DNA from: Catonia carolina
Taxonomy: Eukaryota; Arthropoda; Insecta; Hemiptera; Achilidae
Assembly: GCA_035578175.1 (NCBI GenBank)
Contig: JAQMRL010000010.1
Span: 36,464,784-36,528,783, forward strand
Reading direction: 5' to 3'
DNA: 64,000 bases
The translations under genes were made by a program, and so were the position numbers. The notes under the pieces were generated by a model. That model searched no databases, had not been told where the DNA came from, and saw only the letters and a program-made list of their open reading frames with translations. Of this stretch, positions 43,700 through 54,865 are shown piece after piece; positions within the stretch are counted from its first letter, which is position 1; every line of letters begins with the position of its first letter.

Positions 43700-43894
43700 G
43701 CCGGCCGCATTGGCGCAGTTGGTAACGTGCTCGCCTCTCATCATGCGGTCCTGGGTTCGAATCCCACTTAGGCATGGCATATTTTTATACGTTACAAAAA
43801 AAAATCATTTCATCGTACATCGCATAAAGTTCCTCCCCAACGTCGTCGCTAAGGACCATTGCAGTTGATGCGACGTTAAATGAAAAAAAAAAAC
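43700..43894 (+). mobile_element. SINE, head B with tail i
   Basis: GCCGGCCGCATTGGCGCAG head, B box GGTTCGAATCC, body GCATATTTTTATACGTTAC, tail GTCGTCGCTAAGGACCATTG to GCGACGTTAAATG and poly-A. Perfect target duplication ATTTACCCAGA (43689-43699, 43895-43905). Near-intact, so it is one of the younger copies. Confidence 0.92.
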
Positions 43895-44234
43895 ATTTAC
43901 CCAGATATCGTAACTGTTTGGAATGTGTAGAAGTATGGGAAGAATTGACGGTTACACATTTTCAAAAAGCTTTTTTTCTACAACAAACCTCTAGCTGTTT
44001 CTAAAGACCAGATTTGAGAACTTTTGATATTATATTTTATTACTAAAGCTTCTAATATTGCAAAATAGATTTTTAATTTAAATTTAAATTAATTTTTAAC
44101 TGGTTTTTTAGATTCCTGGACAACTCAAGTTTTATATTTCTACCTTACCAATTTATATATCTACTAATGGAATATAGAGTGAAATATTTGGCATACAGTT
44201 CCATAGCGCAATAAATAAAAAACATAAAATTTTT

Positions 44235-44865
44235 TAGAAGAGATGAAATATTTAAAACTAGGCAACGAAAACTTACAGGAAGTTAGGGAACTCTGCTATC
44301 TAGGGAGTAAAATAACAAAGGATGGTAGAAGCACAAAAGATATCAGAAGTAGGATTGCTCAAGCTAGAAAAGCCTTTGAAATGAAAACAGCTTACTGACT
44401 ACAAACACTGATTTACAGATTAGGAAATTTTTTTTAAAACACTATGTTTGGAGTATAGCATTATACAGAAGTGAAACGTGGATGATAGAAGCTGTAGAAA
44501 GGAAGAGGATAGAAGCTTTTAAAATGTGGTGCTATAGGAAAATGTTAAAGATTAAGTGGGTGGAAAAAATAAGTAATTTAGATGTTCTTAGGCGAGTGAA
44601 TGAAAAAAGAATTATATGGAATTATCTTACCAGAAGAAGGTATAGGCTAGTGGGGCATATCTTAAGACATCCAGGTATTGGTCTATCAATAATGAAGGGT
44701 AATATTGAGGAAGTGAATTGTAGGGGGAGGCAAAGGTTAGAATAATTTATAAAGCAAATTACAAAAGATGTAGGGTGTTACAGGTATGTAGATATGAAAC
44801 GACTTGCGCAAGATAGAACAGCTTGGAGAACTGCATCAAACCAGTCGAGAGACTAATGACAAAAC
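44235..44865 (+). pseudogene. LINE RT 3' fragment
   Basis: Reads YLGSKITKDGRSTKDIRSRI, AQARKAFEMKTAY, then frame 44482-44745: MIEAVERKRIEAFKMWCYRK, MLKIKWVEKISNLDVLRRVN, YRLVGHILRHPG, and DVGCYRYVDMKRLAQDRTAW. This is the insect RT tail with few lesions, so relatively young. Confidence 0.85.
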
Positions 44866-44869
44866 AAAT

Positions 44870-45730
44870 TAATTTGGCAGAAACATATAGATGGGATTTA
44901 TACTCTAAGAAAAAGTTTATACGGCAGTTAAACAAACTTTAAAATCATGAATGTTATTGTTATTAAGCAAATAAAACATCAAACAATTCAGAAAAGTTTT
45001 TAGTACTGTATTTTCTTACCACTTATAAAAATAAGCTAGTTAAAGCTTTAAAAAAAGCTTTTACAAGTCTTTTTGACAAAATAAATAACCTGAACTGGAC
45101 GAGACAGCTTTTATGGGCAACTCATTCGTTCATTTAACATCATCATAAACTCCTTGTTCGTTTAATCCTAGAAACAAAAGAATTTAATATGAATTTTCCA
45201 CCCTTCCGGAGTTGAAGAAGTAAAAGAAAAGAAGAAACAGAAGGGTTCGACGGATTAAGCTTGTTTTTTAATTTCCTCGCTTTCTTTCTTATTTATGATT
45301 AGCTCTTAGGGTTGTAAAAAGCGTAATGAGGCATTCCAAAGGTTTTATCGCGCCGTAAAAAAGATCGCAGGGTGTTTCCTGCAAAAGCGTCATCGTTTCC
45401 TGATAAGAATAATAGTGATAACTCGCTTGTAAAGATACACCTAGTCATCCATTTTCAAAATATTTTATCCCCTAAACCTAGGTTCGTTCGGGTTCTGAGT
45501 ATAATAAATAGATTCTTTTTTAAACTTATAACAATTATTGATGCCAATATTGCGCATGTAGTGTACAGGGTGCCATATGTTAATTCCAGAGGGCATAGAC
45601 TCTTAGACTATACGTAAGGTGAAGACTCGAATATCTCTTCTGGCAAGATGCGTTCAAATTATGAATGTTGTTGATGGTTGAGGGGTTGATATATTCAATA
45701 TGAGTTAATATCAACGTTTAAGAGGAAAAT
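44870..45730. other. No gene recognised
   Basis: An 81-codon frame (45372-45617) is unrecognised. The region is otherwise AT-rich. Confidence 0.4.
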
Positions 45731-45734
45731 TGTG

Positions 45735-45985
45735 TTATGTTGGATAGGTTAATCCAGTTGGGACAGCCATATGACAAGTTGGTAGGTGAACTGAGAAGCC
45801 TGTCAGAGTTATTAAGTCATACAGGACTCCTGTTTTGTAATTGTTTTTTTTTACTTGTCTGATAGCTTGGTTGTTTTTCTTGTTGTTAGTGTTTTATTCT
45901 TTCTCCTTGTTCTCTTTCCAAGCTGTAGGTGTGGTATCATTATTGCCAATCCCTGCACAAGTTTACTGTGGCCCAATTTTTAATG
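45735..45985 (-). mobile_element. 5'-region fragment of the 62-kb LINE family
   Basis: The plus strand is the inverse of 61870-62110: GACAGCCATATGACAAGTTG, ACAGGACTCCTGTTTTG, GTGGTATCATTATTGCCAAT and CCCTGCACAAGTTTACTG all match. Only the untranslated leader is present and no endonuclease or RT follows, which is the reverse of normal 5' truncation. Confidence 0.75.
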
Positions 45986-46035
45986 TCTGGTAATTTTTTT
46001 CTAAGAAAGGTAAATTTTGTTTTGTGACACGAAGT

Positions 46036-46562
46036 TGGTAGCCCTAATCAATCGGTATAGATACGGCAGTGTGAGTTGGTTCTCATTGAGCTGCAGTAAT
46101 TCTGCATTAGCAGTAATTGCAGAACAGTCGGACGTTAAACCAAAAAATCTCCTTGAGCTGTTGTTGTAAAATTTTGTGCAATTTCCGGTCGTGTCACGAA
46201 CAGAATGACTTTAACCCTAGAACAACGGGTTTTCTTTCTTGAACAATATTTTGCTACGAAATCGTACGCAAGTGTAAAATAATCATTTCAAATTAAGTTT
46301 GTTGGTGTTTATCCACCAGAAAAAAATGTGAATTTCTGGGCTAACAAACCGATTTTAAAAGACTGTCGGTGTATACGACAGAAAACGTAGTGGTCAACCA
46401 ACTTTCTTGACAGATGACGTTTTAGAGAATGTGAAAACAAGATTGCTCAATTCTCCACGGAAAAGTTCACGGAAACTTTTCTCTCGAATTGGTTTGTCAT
46501 ATTCGACGGCACAAAATTTTACACAGCTTAAGGAGAATCAACTCACTCTGCCGTATCTACGC
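46036..46562 (+). mobile_element. Non-autonomous TIR element with transposase HTH remnant
   Basis: TAGATACGGCAGTGTGAGTT near 46051 and AACTCACTCTGCCGTATCTA near 46538 are inverted (about 40 bp with mismatches, extending to an AGCTG). The inside reads as the N-terminal part of a DUF4817/HTH-type mariner transposase, broken: MTLTLEQRVFFLEQYFA, SYASVK, GVYPPEKN, then LTDDVLENVKTRLLNSPRKS and LRKLF. A micro-insertion of SINE tail ii splits the left TIR. Confidence 0.75.
46094..46147 (+). mobile_element. 54-bp tail-ii micro-insertion
   Basis: TCTGCATTAGCAGTAATTGC and CAGTCGGACGTTAAACC with a short A run, headless. Flanks TCTCATTGAGCTG (46081-46093) and TCTCCTTGAGCTG (46148-46160), a 13-bp duplication with one difference. 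Confidence 0.88.
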
Positions 46563-46564
46563 CA

Positions 46565-47540
46565 TATCTAAAATATAACCCTTTTGAATCCCATTGCTAA
46601 GTGATGTTTTTCTCCAAGTCCTTAAGTAAAACAATGTGTTAGGTATTCATAATTTTCACTAAATTTAAGTTGTAAAGTTGTGGAAAGTATTTGAACAGTG
46701 AAAACAGTAAGAAAGGAAAATGCTTAGACATATTTACTTAAGAAAATTAAAACTATATACATATTTTGACAGGTGCTGCAACAGCGTTTATATTTTATTA
46801 AAATGAATAAGTAACTCAAAAACCGGAAATATTTTCAAAAACTTAGACTAAAAAGAATATTGTTTATATTTAATTTACATTTCTATTAGAACAAATGTTA
46901 CAATAACAATGGTAATAGCATTAGACAATAGTTGATTGAGTCTATTATCAATTTATTTAATCTTCTCAAAAACACACGAGATCAGTGAACTGCATTCGCT
47001 CTACAAATAAAGCATGCGTGTCTAAAACATTACTACAAAATAACAATGATTATTCAGGTCAGGTCACGATTTAATGTCACGAACTTTCCACCCTTATCTA
47101 GTCATTGCACTGAAGTTGACTGGATGACTGGTAAATTTTTGGTATAGTACATATGTACTAAGTGAAGTTTTTTTGTTTACTTGCATATTTCGTAATCGTT
47201 AGGAGGTAATTTATAGTTTGCAATTTCTGGGTATTGATGGAAGTTTCCGACTCTGGAAACCAATAGGAATAAGTTAACGACGCTATGGTCCTAGAAAATA
47301 CAAGCCGTAATTTTTCAACGTAAATTGATAGAGGAGCAGTCATTATGACAAGCTGTCTCTCTGAACAGAATAATCCTACTGAAGCCTACGGAAGCTCTTT
47401 TTATGCAGAACAAAACAAGTCTTCTCCCCATCCATTGATGAGTAACACCAGGGACGGCACACAGGAAAAAGGTACTTCTTCAACTACCCGCGTATTTAGA
47501 TATTGTGGTGTGACAATGAGACACTATAAGCAATAAAAGT
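46565..47540. other. No gene recognised
   Basis: AT-rich. A 61-codon minus frame and a 63-codon plus frame (47345-47536) have no recognised products. A short palindrome AGTACATATGTACT lies at 47146. Confidence 0.4.
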
Positions 47541-47547
47541 TAGTTCC

Positions 47548-47882
47548 AGGGCTACAAAATAGTTATGTTTCTTATCACATAGTCACCTAGTTAAATGACT
47601 GAATCATTTAAGAACAGAAGAGGTAGAGGTGTAAAAGACATTAATCAGAGTTATCTCCTCTGAAAGTAATGAATTCCATTATACCACCAAACCCTGTGGT
47701 GAATGAAGTGAAGCTGTCATTTGCCGGGTGGAAAATATCTGTTTTTCAGAGAGCCCGGTATGCTGATACACATTCTTTTCAACACAGTGAGGAAGGCTAT
47801 CGTAAACCACCTCACTCCTCGTTTTACTTAGTAAAACCTCCAGAGGTTCAAACCAACCTTTTGGTTTATGACCTAAACAACA
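47548..47882 (+). repeat. Dispersed repeat family E copy with open frame
   Basis: Ends GACCTAAACAAC like the other copies. It carries an open 73-codon frame 47669-47890 (MNSIIPPNPVVNEVKLSFAG, then RARYADTHSFQHSEEG, KPPHSSFYLVKPPEVQTNLL). The same frame is partly kept at 23521-23324. Function unknown; it may only be a chance frame in a non-coding repeat. Confidence 0.78.
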
Positions 47883-47889
47883 ACAAATA

Positions 47890-49360
47890 ATGAAAATTAC
47901 TAAAGCAAAGAAAACCAACAGTAGGGTACCTTTGTGTTTAATTTATAATATTTAAAAACAAAGTAATGAAAATAAATAAAATTAAGAAATAAATAGAAAA
48001 AAATCGAGTAAAACTTATTTCGGCCTAAAATTTGTGAAATTGTGAATTTATTGTAAACAAAAAATATATACAAGTAGACTATAAAATATAAACGATGTAG
48101 CCAAAAATAAAGACTTTCTTTCAGTGAACAATGAAAATCTGAAAATAAACAATTGGTTTTATTTAATTTTATTTTTTTTAATGTGAAGAAGGAAAACCAA
48201 AGTTATCAATTTTTCGGAAAAAATTGACAGTAAAAGATGTCAACACTTAATAATTTTATTTAACTAATGAGATTCTCCACAGGGTTGAATTCTTTATGTA
48301 TTATTATTATATAAAAGGAGTGTCATCTTTTTCAAAACATGATCATTGAATCGTAACCATTTGGTTATCTCAAACTGATGAGAACCCTAAATATCTCTAT
48401 AATCTGTAACCTATATACTTTTTTGTTGAATATTAACAAATGCAAAATCACAGGATATTAACATTAACTGTACTCTGGAGAATCATTCTGCGGAAATGTC
48501 AGATGAAACTTCTCATTTTTATATACCAGATAAAATATTGGATTTAATATATATTGAGGGCAAAGTTGACAAAATAAAGAAATGCAGACAAAGATAAAAC
48601 GTTGGGTAGATCCACCCGGAATAATAAAAAACGATGACAATAGAACGTAACAGCGGCAAAGGTTCACAATCGATATCTAAACCTATTCACCCTTGTCTAC
48701 CACTATTTGTTCTCTAAGAATAACATCAAACAAAATAGGAAAAAATGGGAAAAGTAAATGGACTGAAGAGTAGGAGACGAATTGAGGGTTATTAGAGGCG
48801 GAACTTTAGTCAGAAACAAATCTGTCCATTTCCGCGGTTCGCTCGCTAAAAGCTTCATGTCCAAGTCATTTGTCAGAAGGCCATGTTCTGTATCTTATGT
48901 CCAGTTAAATAAACGCCCTACAATTTGGTGGCTACTCAGCAAAATAAAGAATGAATATAAATTTGTATAAAGAAAAAAATTCGATTAGCATATAATGGTA
49001 GTTTATTCTCACAAATCATTTTAATAAAATATCTTATTCAATTCATGATAATGTATATTTTTAAAGTTATTTAACACTTTCGATTGATACGGCAATACTC
49101 ATTAGTATTTCTACTCGCCGATTTAAAACATAATGTTTCTTAATAATATAAGAGAATTTTACAAATTCATCGGTACTGTTAATAAGAGTTTCTAGTTCAT
49201 AAACGTTCTCTATGGACTGGGACCGTCTACAGGCGCTAATATTGGTAGGGCAGTCGGCGACTATTGTTTAGCACGTTAAAGCTAAAATTTATTGGAACAT
49301 AAATTATTCTAGAAATCACAGTCAAATAAAACTGAAAATTAAATTATTATATGATTTTCT
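47890..49360. other. AT-rich DNA, no feature seen
   Basis: Frames at 48464-48667 (minus) and 48782-48970 are unrecognised. Confidence 0.45.
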
Positions 49361-49361
49361 T

Positions 49362-49530
49362 TTAGTTTATTTTAGAGTCGCTTCAATAGTTTGGTATTTA
49401 GCGATTATGGTGGGTTGTATAACTGCAAAGTGGATTTGACTTGTTATAGTTTCCAGACCCTAGCAGGGAATTGAACTCGGGACTTCAGTGTTGTAAGCTA
49501 GCGCGCTACCAATTCAACCACGGAGGCTGC
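49362..49530 (-). mobile_element. SINE family A, moderately decayed
   Basis: Minus strand: CCTCCGTGGTTGAATTGGTA, GCGCGCTAGCTTACAACACT, GAGTTCAATTCCCTGCTAGG, GTCTGGAAACTATAAC body, and tail i (ATCGCTAAATACCAAAC, GAAGCGACTCTAAAATAAAC). Confidence 0.8.
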
Positions 49531-50636
49531 CAAAATTAGTTTTGGTGGCTTTTTATTCATCTGAACACTCTATTCTGATCAAAGCCGTATAACAATTAAA
49601 TATCACACGGAATCGTTTTAATGACATATTAATCCTGATAAACATAAATCAGAAGGCCATCAAAAATAAATTTTCATAAAGAATAAAAATGTTTCGGTGA
49701 AAACTTAAATATGAATTTAATTTAAGAGGATAAATTATCACGGCTTTTAGTAAACTAAGTAGATAAAGACATTTTAAACAGAGGGAAACTTGGTATACTA
49801 TAACTCCTGATATGGAAAGGGTATCTGAAGGACTGGTCACTCATGCAAAGTGGGTTTCCCCTTACTCCTATCGAAATGACCCTTCAGTGTAAAAAGTGTT
49901 TGTGGTGGTTAGAATGAAATTTAGGGGAGGAAAGAGTCTGTGTTTTCATCTGATAAGTACATCTATGCCCTTCCTTCTACATCGTTGTTCATACTTGTAT
50001 TTGGTAGGGATGAGGAAAATTTTATAAAAAACTTTATTATTCATATATTAACTGTATTTTGTACTGTACGAATATTACTTTTCCTAACATAACCTCTATA
50101 TGTTTTTCATTTTTATAACATCACTTTATCTGAAATCAGATTTTTTTAATAACATATTTTTCCTATATATTATTATTTACACCAGTTTTCCCCCGAGTAG
50201 AAAATACATATAACGAAAAGTATATTAAACATATTTAAGCTCATATAAATATTTATCTTTTAGTAATAAGTACCTATAAAATGAAACTTAAAAGATTTTA
50301 ATATTGTAAATTTTGTACCAGATGGTTGGGATAAAGAACGGTATGTTATAATTTATTTTAAAGAATATATTTTTGCGCACATAACAAATATGATAATGTT
50401 ATATATAGCCATTTTTATTCGGCAGTAAATTTAATGATTACAATAAATATATTTATTACTATTAACATATAAAAATTTATGATTTGATACTCTCTGGTAA
50501 AAGATTACACAAACTTAAAAGTTACACTTTAGTTGCGCATCTGTAAAAAATTATCGGTAGTCATTAAAATTCAATCGTAATTTTCAAGGAATTGAATTTT
50601 TTCAATAAATTGGTGTTCAAGGATCTCATAAATCAA
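49531..50636. other. AT-rich DNA, no feature seen
   Basis: No TIRs, SINEs or recognisable frames. Confidence 0.45.
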
Positions 50637-50639
50637 TTA

Positions 50640-51714
50640 CTCAGGAGCGTCGATTATCCAAACGTCAGTCATCCGAACCGTCAGTTATGCGAACCCCCAT
50701 CGATGGAAAAATACATATTCACTTACGCAAAGGCCTTTACCGCCCTAAAAACTGCAATGCTATGGTGTGAAAAACAGCACGAATTTAGTGCTGCTGAAGC
50801 ATTGTTACTAAAAGGAATGAGAGATATTGCTGCCACAAAATATGTTCAGTCTTAGTTCAAGAGAAAATTTAAGATGTTTTTAATAATACTGTATGAACGA
50901 GGTTTGATCGAAAAATGAAGAGAATTTTAGTTTTTCTTAAAAATTTTTTATTTATTCATCTATATCAATTTTGTCCCCTTCAAAGTAATTTCCCTCAGAT
51001 ATAATACACTTGCGCTAGAGCTTTTTCCAATCTTTGAAGTATTTCTGGAACTCAATTTTTAGTATAGCTTTCAGTTCCTTTAGTTATTTTGGTTTTATGT
51101 AATCAATGGTGAGAAAACATCGTCCTTTCATGGTTCTCTTCAGCTTCTAGAATAGAAAGAAGTCTCCGGGGGCAGTATCCGGTGAATATGGTGGCTGAGG
51201 TAACAAAATGGTGTTATTTTTACCAAAAAATTACGGACAAGCAATGAAGTGTGAGCGGGAGCATTATCGTGATGCAATTTCCACGAGCGGTTTTGGCACA
51301 ATTCTGAACATTTTTGGGGGTTGCTTCACGCAAACCACGCATAACTCCCAAAAAGTATTCCTTATTGACCAAACCACAACTGGCAGGAACTTTCGTACAA
51401 GTGTGTTAAAAATTTTCCTAACAGATTTTACTGTAGTTTACTTCGTTAATTTATTCAGTTTTGAGATTCTATATTTTCCCTTTAATTGTATTATCTTATT
51501 GATTGTACTCTTCAATTTCAATAAACTAGTGTTACTTTTCAAATCAAAGTTTATGTTAACCTTTATTAACCTGTTAAACATTCAGGTTATATTGCATTGT
51601 TGTAGTACAGTGTATCAAATTACTGTGTTTAGCATATTTGATTATCCGAACTATTTGATTATCAGAACCGCTCGGGTCCCAATTAGTTCGGATAACTGAC
51701 GCTCCACTATATTG
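50640..51714 (+). mobile_element. Tigger/pogo-type element containing a mariner fragment
   Basis: Ends CTCAGGAGCGTCGATTATCC and inverse GATAACTGACGCTCC, TA at both borders. The plus strand carries the transposase C-terminus: YIFTYAKAFTALKTAMLWCE, KQHEFSAAEALLLKGMRDIA, ATKYVQS stop. From about 50894 to 51395 it is interrupted by a second transposon; after that the sequence rejoins the 27877-28418 copy (GTAGTTTACTTCGTTAATTT). Confidence 0.85.
50894..51395 (-). pseudogene. Mariner transposase fragment nested in Tigger
   Basis: Minus strand, shifted frames: PASCGLVNKEYFLGVMRGLR, EATPKNVQN, then ARGNCIT, CYLSHHIHRILPPETSF and NQNN..., with the C-terminal LKAIPKIEFQ and FEDWKKRW-like order in shifted frame. 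The left edge reads ACGAGGTTTGATCGAAAAAT, like a mariner TIR. The N-terminal half is missing. TA stands at both junctions (50892, 51396). Confidence 0.75.
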
Positions 51715-51716
51715 TA

Positions 51717-53080
51717 ATAAAAATGAAGTTATTTACTTAATTTTTTGTAACTGTATAAAAACAACTAGCAAAAATGTTTACAACTAAATTAAAAAAATTA
51801 ATTGCGTTAATGGCTTTGAGGAGGACACCACCCAGTAATAGCTCTCCAGATAACGAAAATGTGTTAAATTTTTATTTATATTTTTGTACACGTTATTAAT
51901 TTTAGAGTTGGGTTAATGTATCATGTCTCTACTCCATGGGCGTTTCAGTCGTCTTTTTGCGATTCCTGGTAAGTCTGCAGAATTTATGTTGCATATTAAT
52001 GGATTATTATGATTTTGAAATTTATTTCTGAATTTACGGTATAAATTTACATATGTGTCGTTGACGTAAGTCATCGTGTTGTGATATCTATTATATACGT
52101 AACTTAGACAAAATGATGTTAAAATATTTCATGAATGTTACTTTTTTTCTTTTATATTTTATAATTTATTTACAATCAGTTTCAAAAATAATTACTATAA
52201 TAAATATTACTATTTATTGGCTTCAGTGCTGCTATAATGCTACAATTTCTTTATGTAAGTTTATAACCCCACATAAAATGAGTTTATAAATCTATGGTAT
52301 TATAAATAGTCAAAAATATTATGATAGAGGACAAAACGATACGATTTTAGCTTACAAGTAGGCCTGTTGATTCGTCAGTTGCCGTTTAGTCTCGAAAAGA
52401 TATTAGTCATTAGGCCTAAGTTCAGTCGGTTATTATATCGTTAAGTAGTTATTCGGTTCTGTTGTGATTATTTTCTCAGTGTTTCATTAATTTTTATATT
52501 TTATTGTGATTATTTTAGTAGAATGTTTCAGGTTATTATGGTATGAATTTAGTGTATTACAAAATGATGATTTGTTCTTGTGCATATTATAATATATGAT
52601 TTATACTTTATACTATTAAATACTTTAAACTACCTACATAAAAGTTTAAATTTTTTATTCTATTTATAATAATAATATCCAACAGCAGTAAATAAATACA
52701 ATAAATAATTAATACGGCAAATGGAAAAATACAGTGAATAAACTACTTTTTTTTATTATTATTATTTTTTTATCAGTATAGTATTTCTTTTGCAATCAGT
52801 TAATAAATACAATATCGGTAACTTTAAGCAAATATGAGAAAATCTGAGTAATGTCCTTAGAATTAAAACACAAACGACACTCAGTAGTGTGTTTAAAAAA
52901 GCCCAAACTGTGAAGAAACAAAAAAATATATCTATACAAAATCAAAACTTGATGAACCGTGAATCAACATCCCGAAACACAAAGTGTTGAAGTTGGAGAT
53001 GACAATGACGATGGTAGAGATGAAAACGACGCCAATTTTATGAGATGCCGATGATTAGGAGTTGAAGTAGAAAAAATAGA
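51717..53080. other. AT-rich DNA, no feature seen
   Basis: Only AT-rich non-coding sequence. A short stretch near 52998-53035 (GGAGATGACAATGACGATGG) is a GAT-type simple repeat. Confidence 0.45.
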
Positions 53081-53084
53081 AAAA

Positions 53085-53420
53085 AATTAAATGACTAACA
53101 AAATTGTAGAGGTAAGTCCAATGGTTTAAAGCGTTTCAGTCTGTGAGTATCTTCGCTGTTGTCAAGGAGGCTAATCGCTAACGGATTCTGATGGTCTTTT
53201 AGTTTTTATAAATGTTTTTCGCTATGTTGTTTAATTTCTTCTTTTATGGAGAGCAGGTTTAGGTCATTGTGTAGTATTTCATTTGTTACGTACCATGAGG
53301 CTGCAGTAATCAGTCTCAGGCATTTTGATTGAAAGCGCTGCAGTATTTCTATATTTGATGAACTAGCTGTACCCCATATCTCTAACCCATACGTCCAAAT
53401 TGGTTTGAGTATTACTTTTA
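53085..53420 (-). pseudogene. Jockey-like LINE RT C-terminal fragment
   Basis: Minus strand reads KVILKPIWTYGLEIWGTASS, SNIEILQRFQSKCLRLITAA, SWYVTNEILHNDLNLLSIKE, EIKQHSEKHL, then HQNPLAISLLDNSEDTHRLK and RFKPLDL. Nearly open over 100 codons; the best jockey remnant in the window. Confidence 0.88.
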
Positions 53421-53707
53421 TTTAATCACGTAAAAATAGTGTACTTTTTGTAACGCTGCAAAGAGCGTAGGGGAAGTCTATGAATACATAGGAGGTTGTG
53501 CAGGGGATACACGAGCGAGAATTTGACACACCTAAATATTTCGCGGCCAGTATAGTAATTATTACAATCGATATAAACAATACAGAATAGATCTCATGGC
53601 TTGTACCAACTTTAAACTTAGTAATATCATATTTTTTAAAGAAGTTGGTTTTCCCATGTCTTCCAAGATCGTCTGATTTCATGTTGTTAGGTTGGTTTTT
53701 ATATTAA

Positions 53708-54865
53708 CACCGGTTTGGGCGTGATCATCTGGCATCCACAACATACTATACCTTTTTTGCAAGTATTTCCAAAAAGTTCACCGGTTTGGGGGTGATCATC
53801 TGGCATCCACAACATACTATACCTTTTTTGCAAGTATTTCCAAAAAGTTCACCGGTTTGGGCGTGATCATCTGGCATCCACAACATACTATACCTTTTTT
53901 GCAAGTATTTCCAAAAAGTTCACCGGTTTGGGCGTGATCATCTGGCATCCACAACATACTATACCTTTTTTGCAAGTATTTCCAAAAAGTTCACCGGTTT
54001 GGGCGTGATCATCTGGCATCCACAACATACTTTACCTTTTTTGCAAGTATTTCCAAAAAGTTCACCGGTTTGGGCGTGATCATCTGGCATCCACAACATA
54101 CTATACCATTTTTGCAAGTACAGTAGACTCTCAAAATTTCGGATCGCGCTAGTCCGGACTCCGCATAGTCCGGACGATGATTTTTTTTACTTTATTTTCT
54201 GAAAATTTACAACTTTTAAATTAACAACCAGTAAAAAGTTTTCATGGGATTGGCCCGATGAACGATCATACGATTAGCACTATAATTTGTGTGTATGTAC
54301 TTTTTAGTAATAATTGCGTATATAAAATGTATGTAAATGACATTTTTTGTCATTTAGGGCCCACAGTAGTTTACGTCGTCGGGAGCTCTGTGTTTCAGTA
54401 AAATCTATGTTTATGATTTTACGAGGCATTTTATTTAATCCCAGAACCGTAATTTACTAAGCACAGTACCGTACTACAGTACATTTAGATTTTATTTAGT
54501 TGATCGTGTAATTACTCTATAATTGAGACATATTACATTCATTGTTACATGTTTGAATCCGTAACTTGCAAATCTTACAAAGAGTGCAATGGAATCTTAT
54601 TACGGTGCAGTAGCGTTAAGTTTAGTCAATGTTTGTGCTTCGTATATTGAATAATTACAGTACCAGTAGCATACTGTAATTTATTAGGCCTACAGTGTTA
54701 TAAAGTTTTTTCAGAAGCTCACTCTTATATTAGCAGATAAACGTTAATGCTTATTGTCATAATTATTCGCCATAAAGACGAAATTGCCAACCTCCGGGAA
54801 ATCCGGACCGGCCGTCCGCCACATTAGTCCGGATTTCTGAGAGTCTACTGTATTTCCGAAAAGTT
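53708..54865. repeat. 71-bp tandem array, 6 copies, last one split
   Basis: Units begin CACCGGTTTGGGCGTGATCA at 53708, 53779, 53850, 53921, 53992 and 54063. Copies are almost identical: a G at copy 2 (GGGGGTG), a T at copy 5 (ACTTTACC) and ACCATT at copy 6. The sixth unit is cut at its TA (54119-54120) by a Tigger-type MITE and resumes at 54851 as TATTTCCGAAAAG. Confidence 0.97.
54121..54850. mobile_element. 730-bp Tigger-type MITE inside the tandem array
   Basis: TIRs CAGTAGACTCTCAAAATTTC and inverse (CTGAGAGTCTACTG), with sub-terminal TAGTCCGGAC pairs inverted. TA duplication 54119-54120 / 54851-54852. No transposase frame. The neighbouring units (GCAAGTATTTCC) give the exact empty site. 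Confidence 0.95.

Noticed and set aside
43700..43775. A tRNA-Met gene
   Set aside because: It is the head of a SINE with tail, poly-A and a perfect 11-bp duplication; the anticodon stem is not intact.
43677..43868. Small protein family (MPAALAQLVTCSPL-type frames at 10979, 35524, 43677)
   Set aside because: All three frames lie on SINE head B copies, so their similarity is repeat homology, not protein conservation.
51208..51699. 163-codon gene
   Set aside because: Runs antisense over the nested mariner fragment and then through the Tigger end; composition is that of the repeats.
53708..54120. CRISPR array
   Set aside because: The 71-bp units are identical throughout with no variable spacers, and the genome is eukaryotic.
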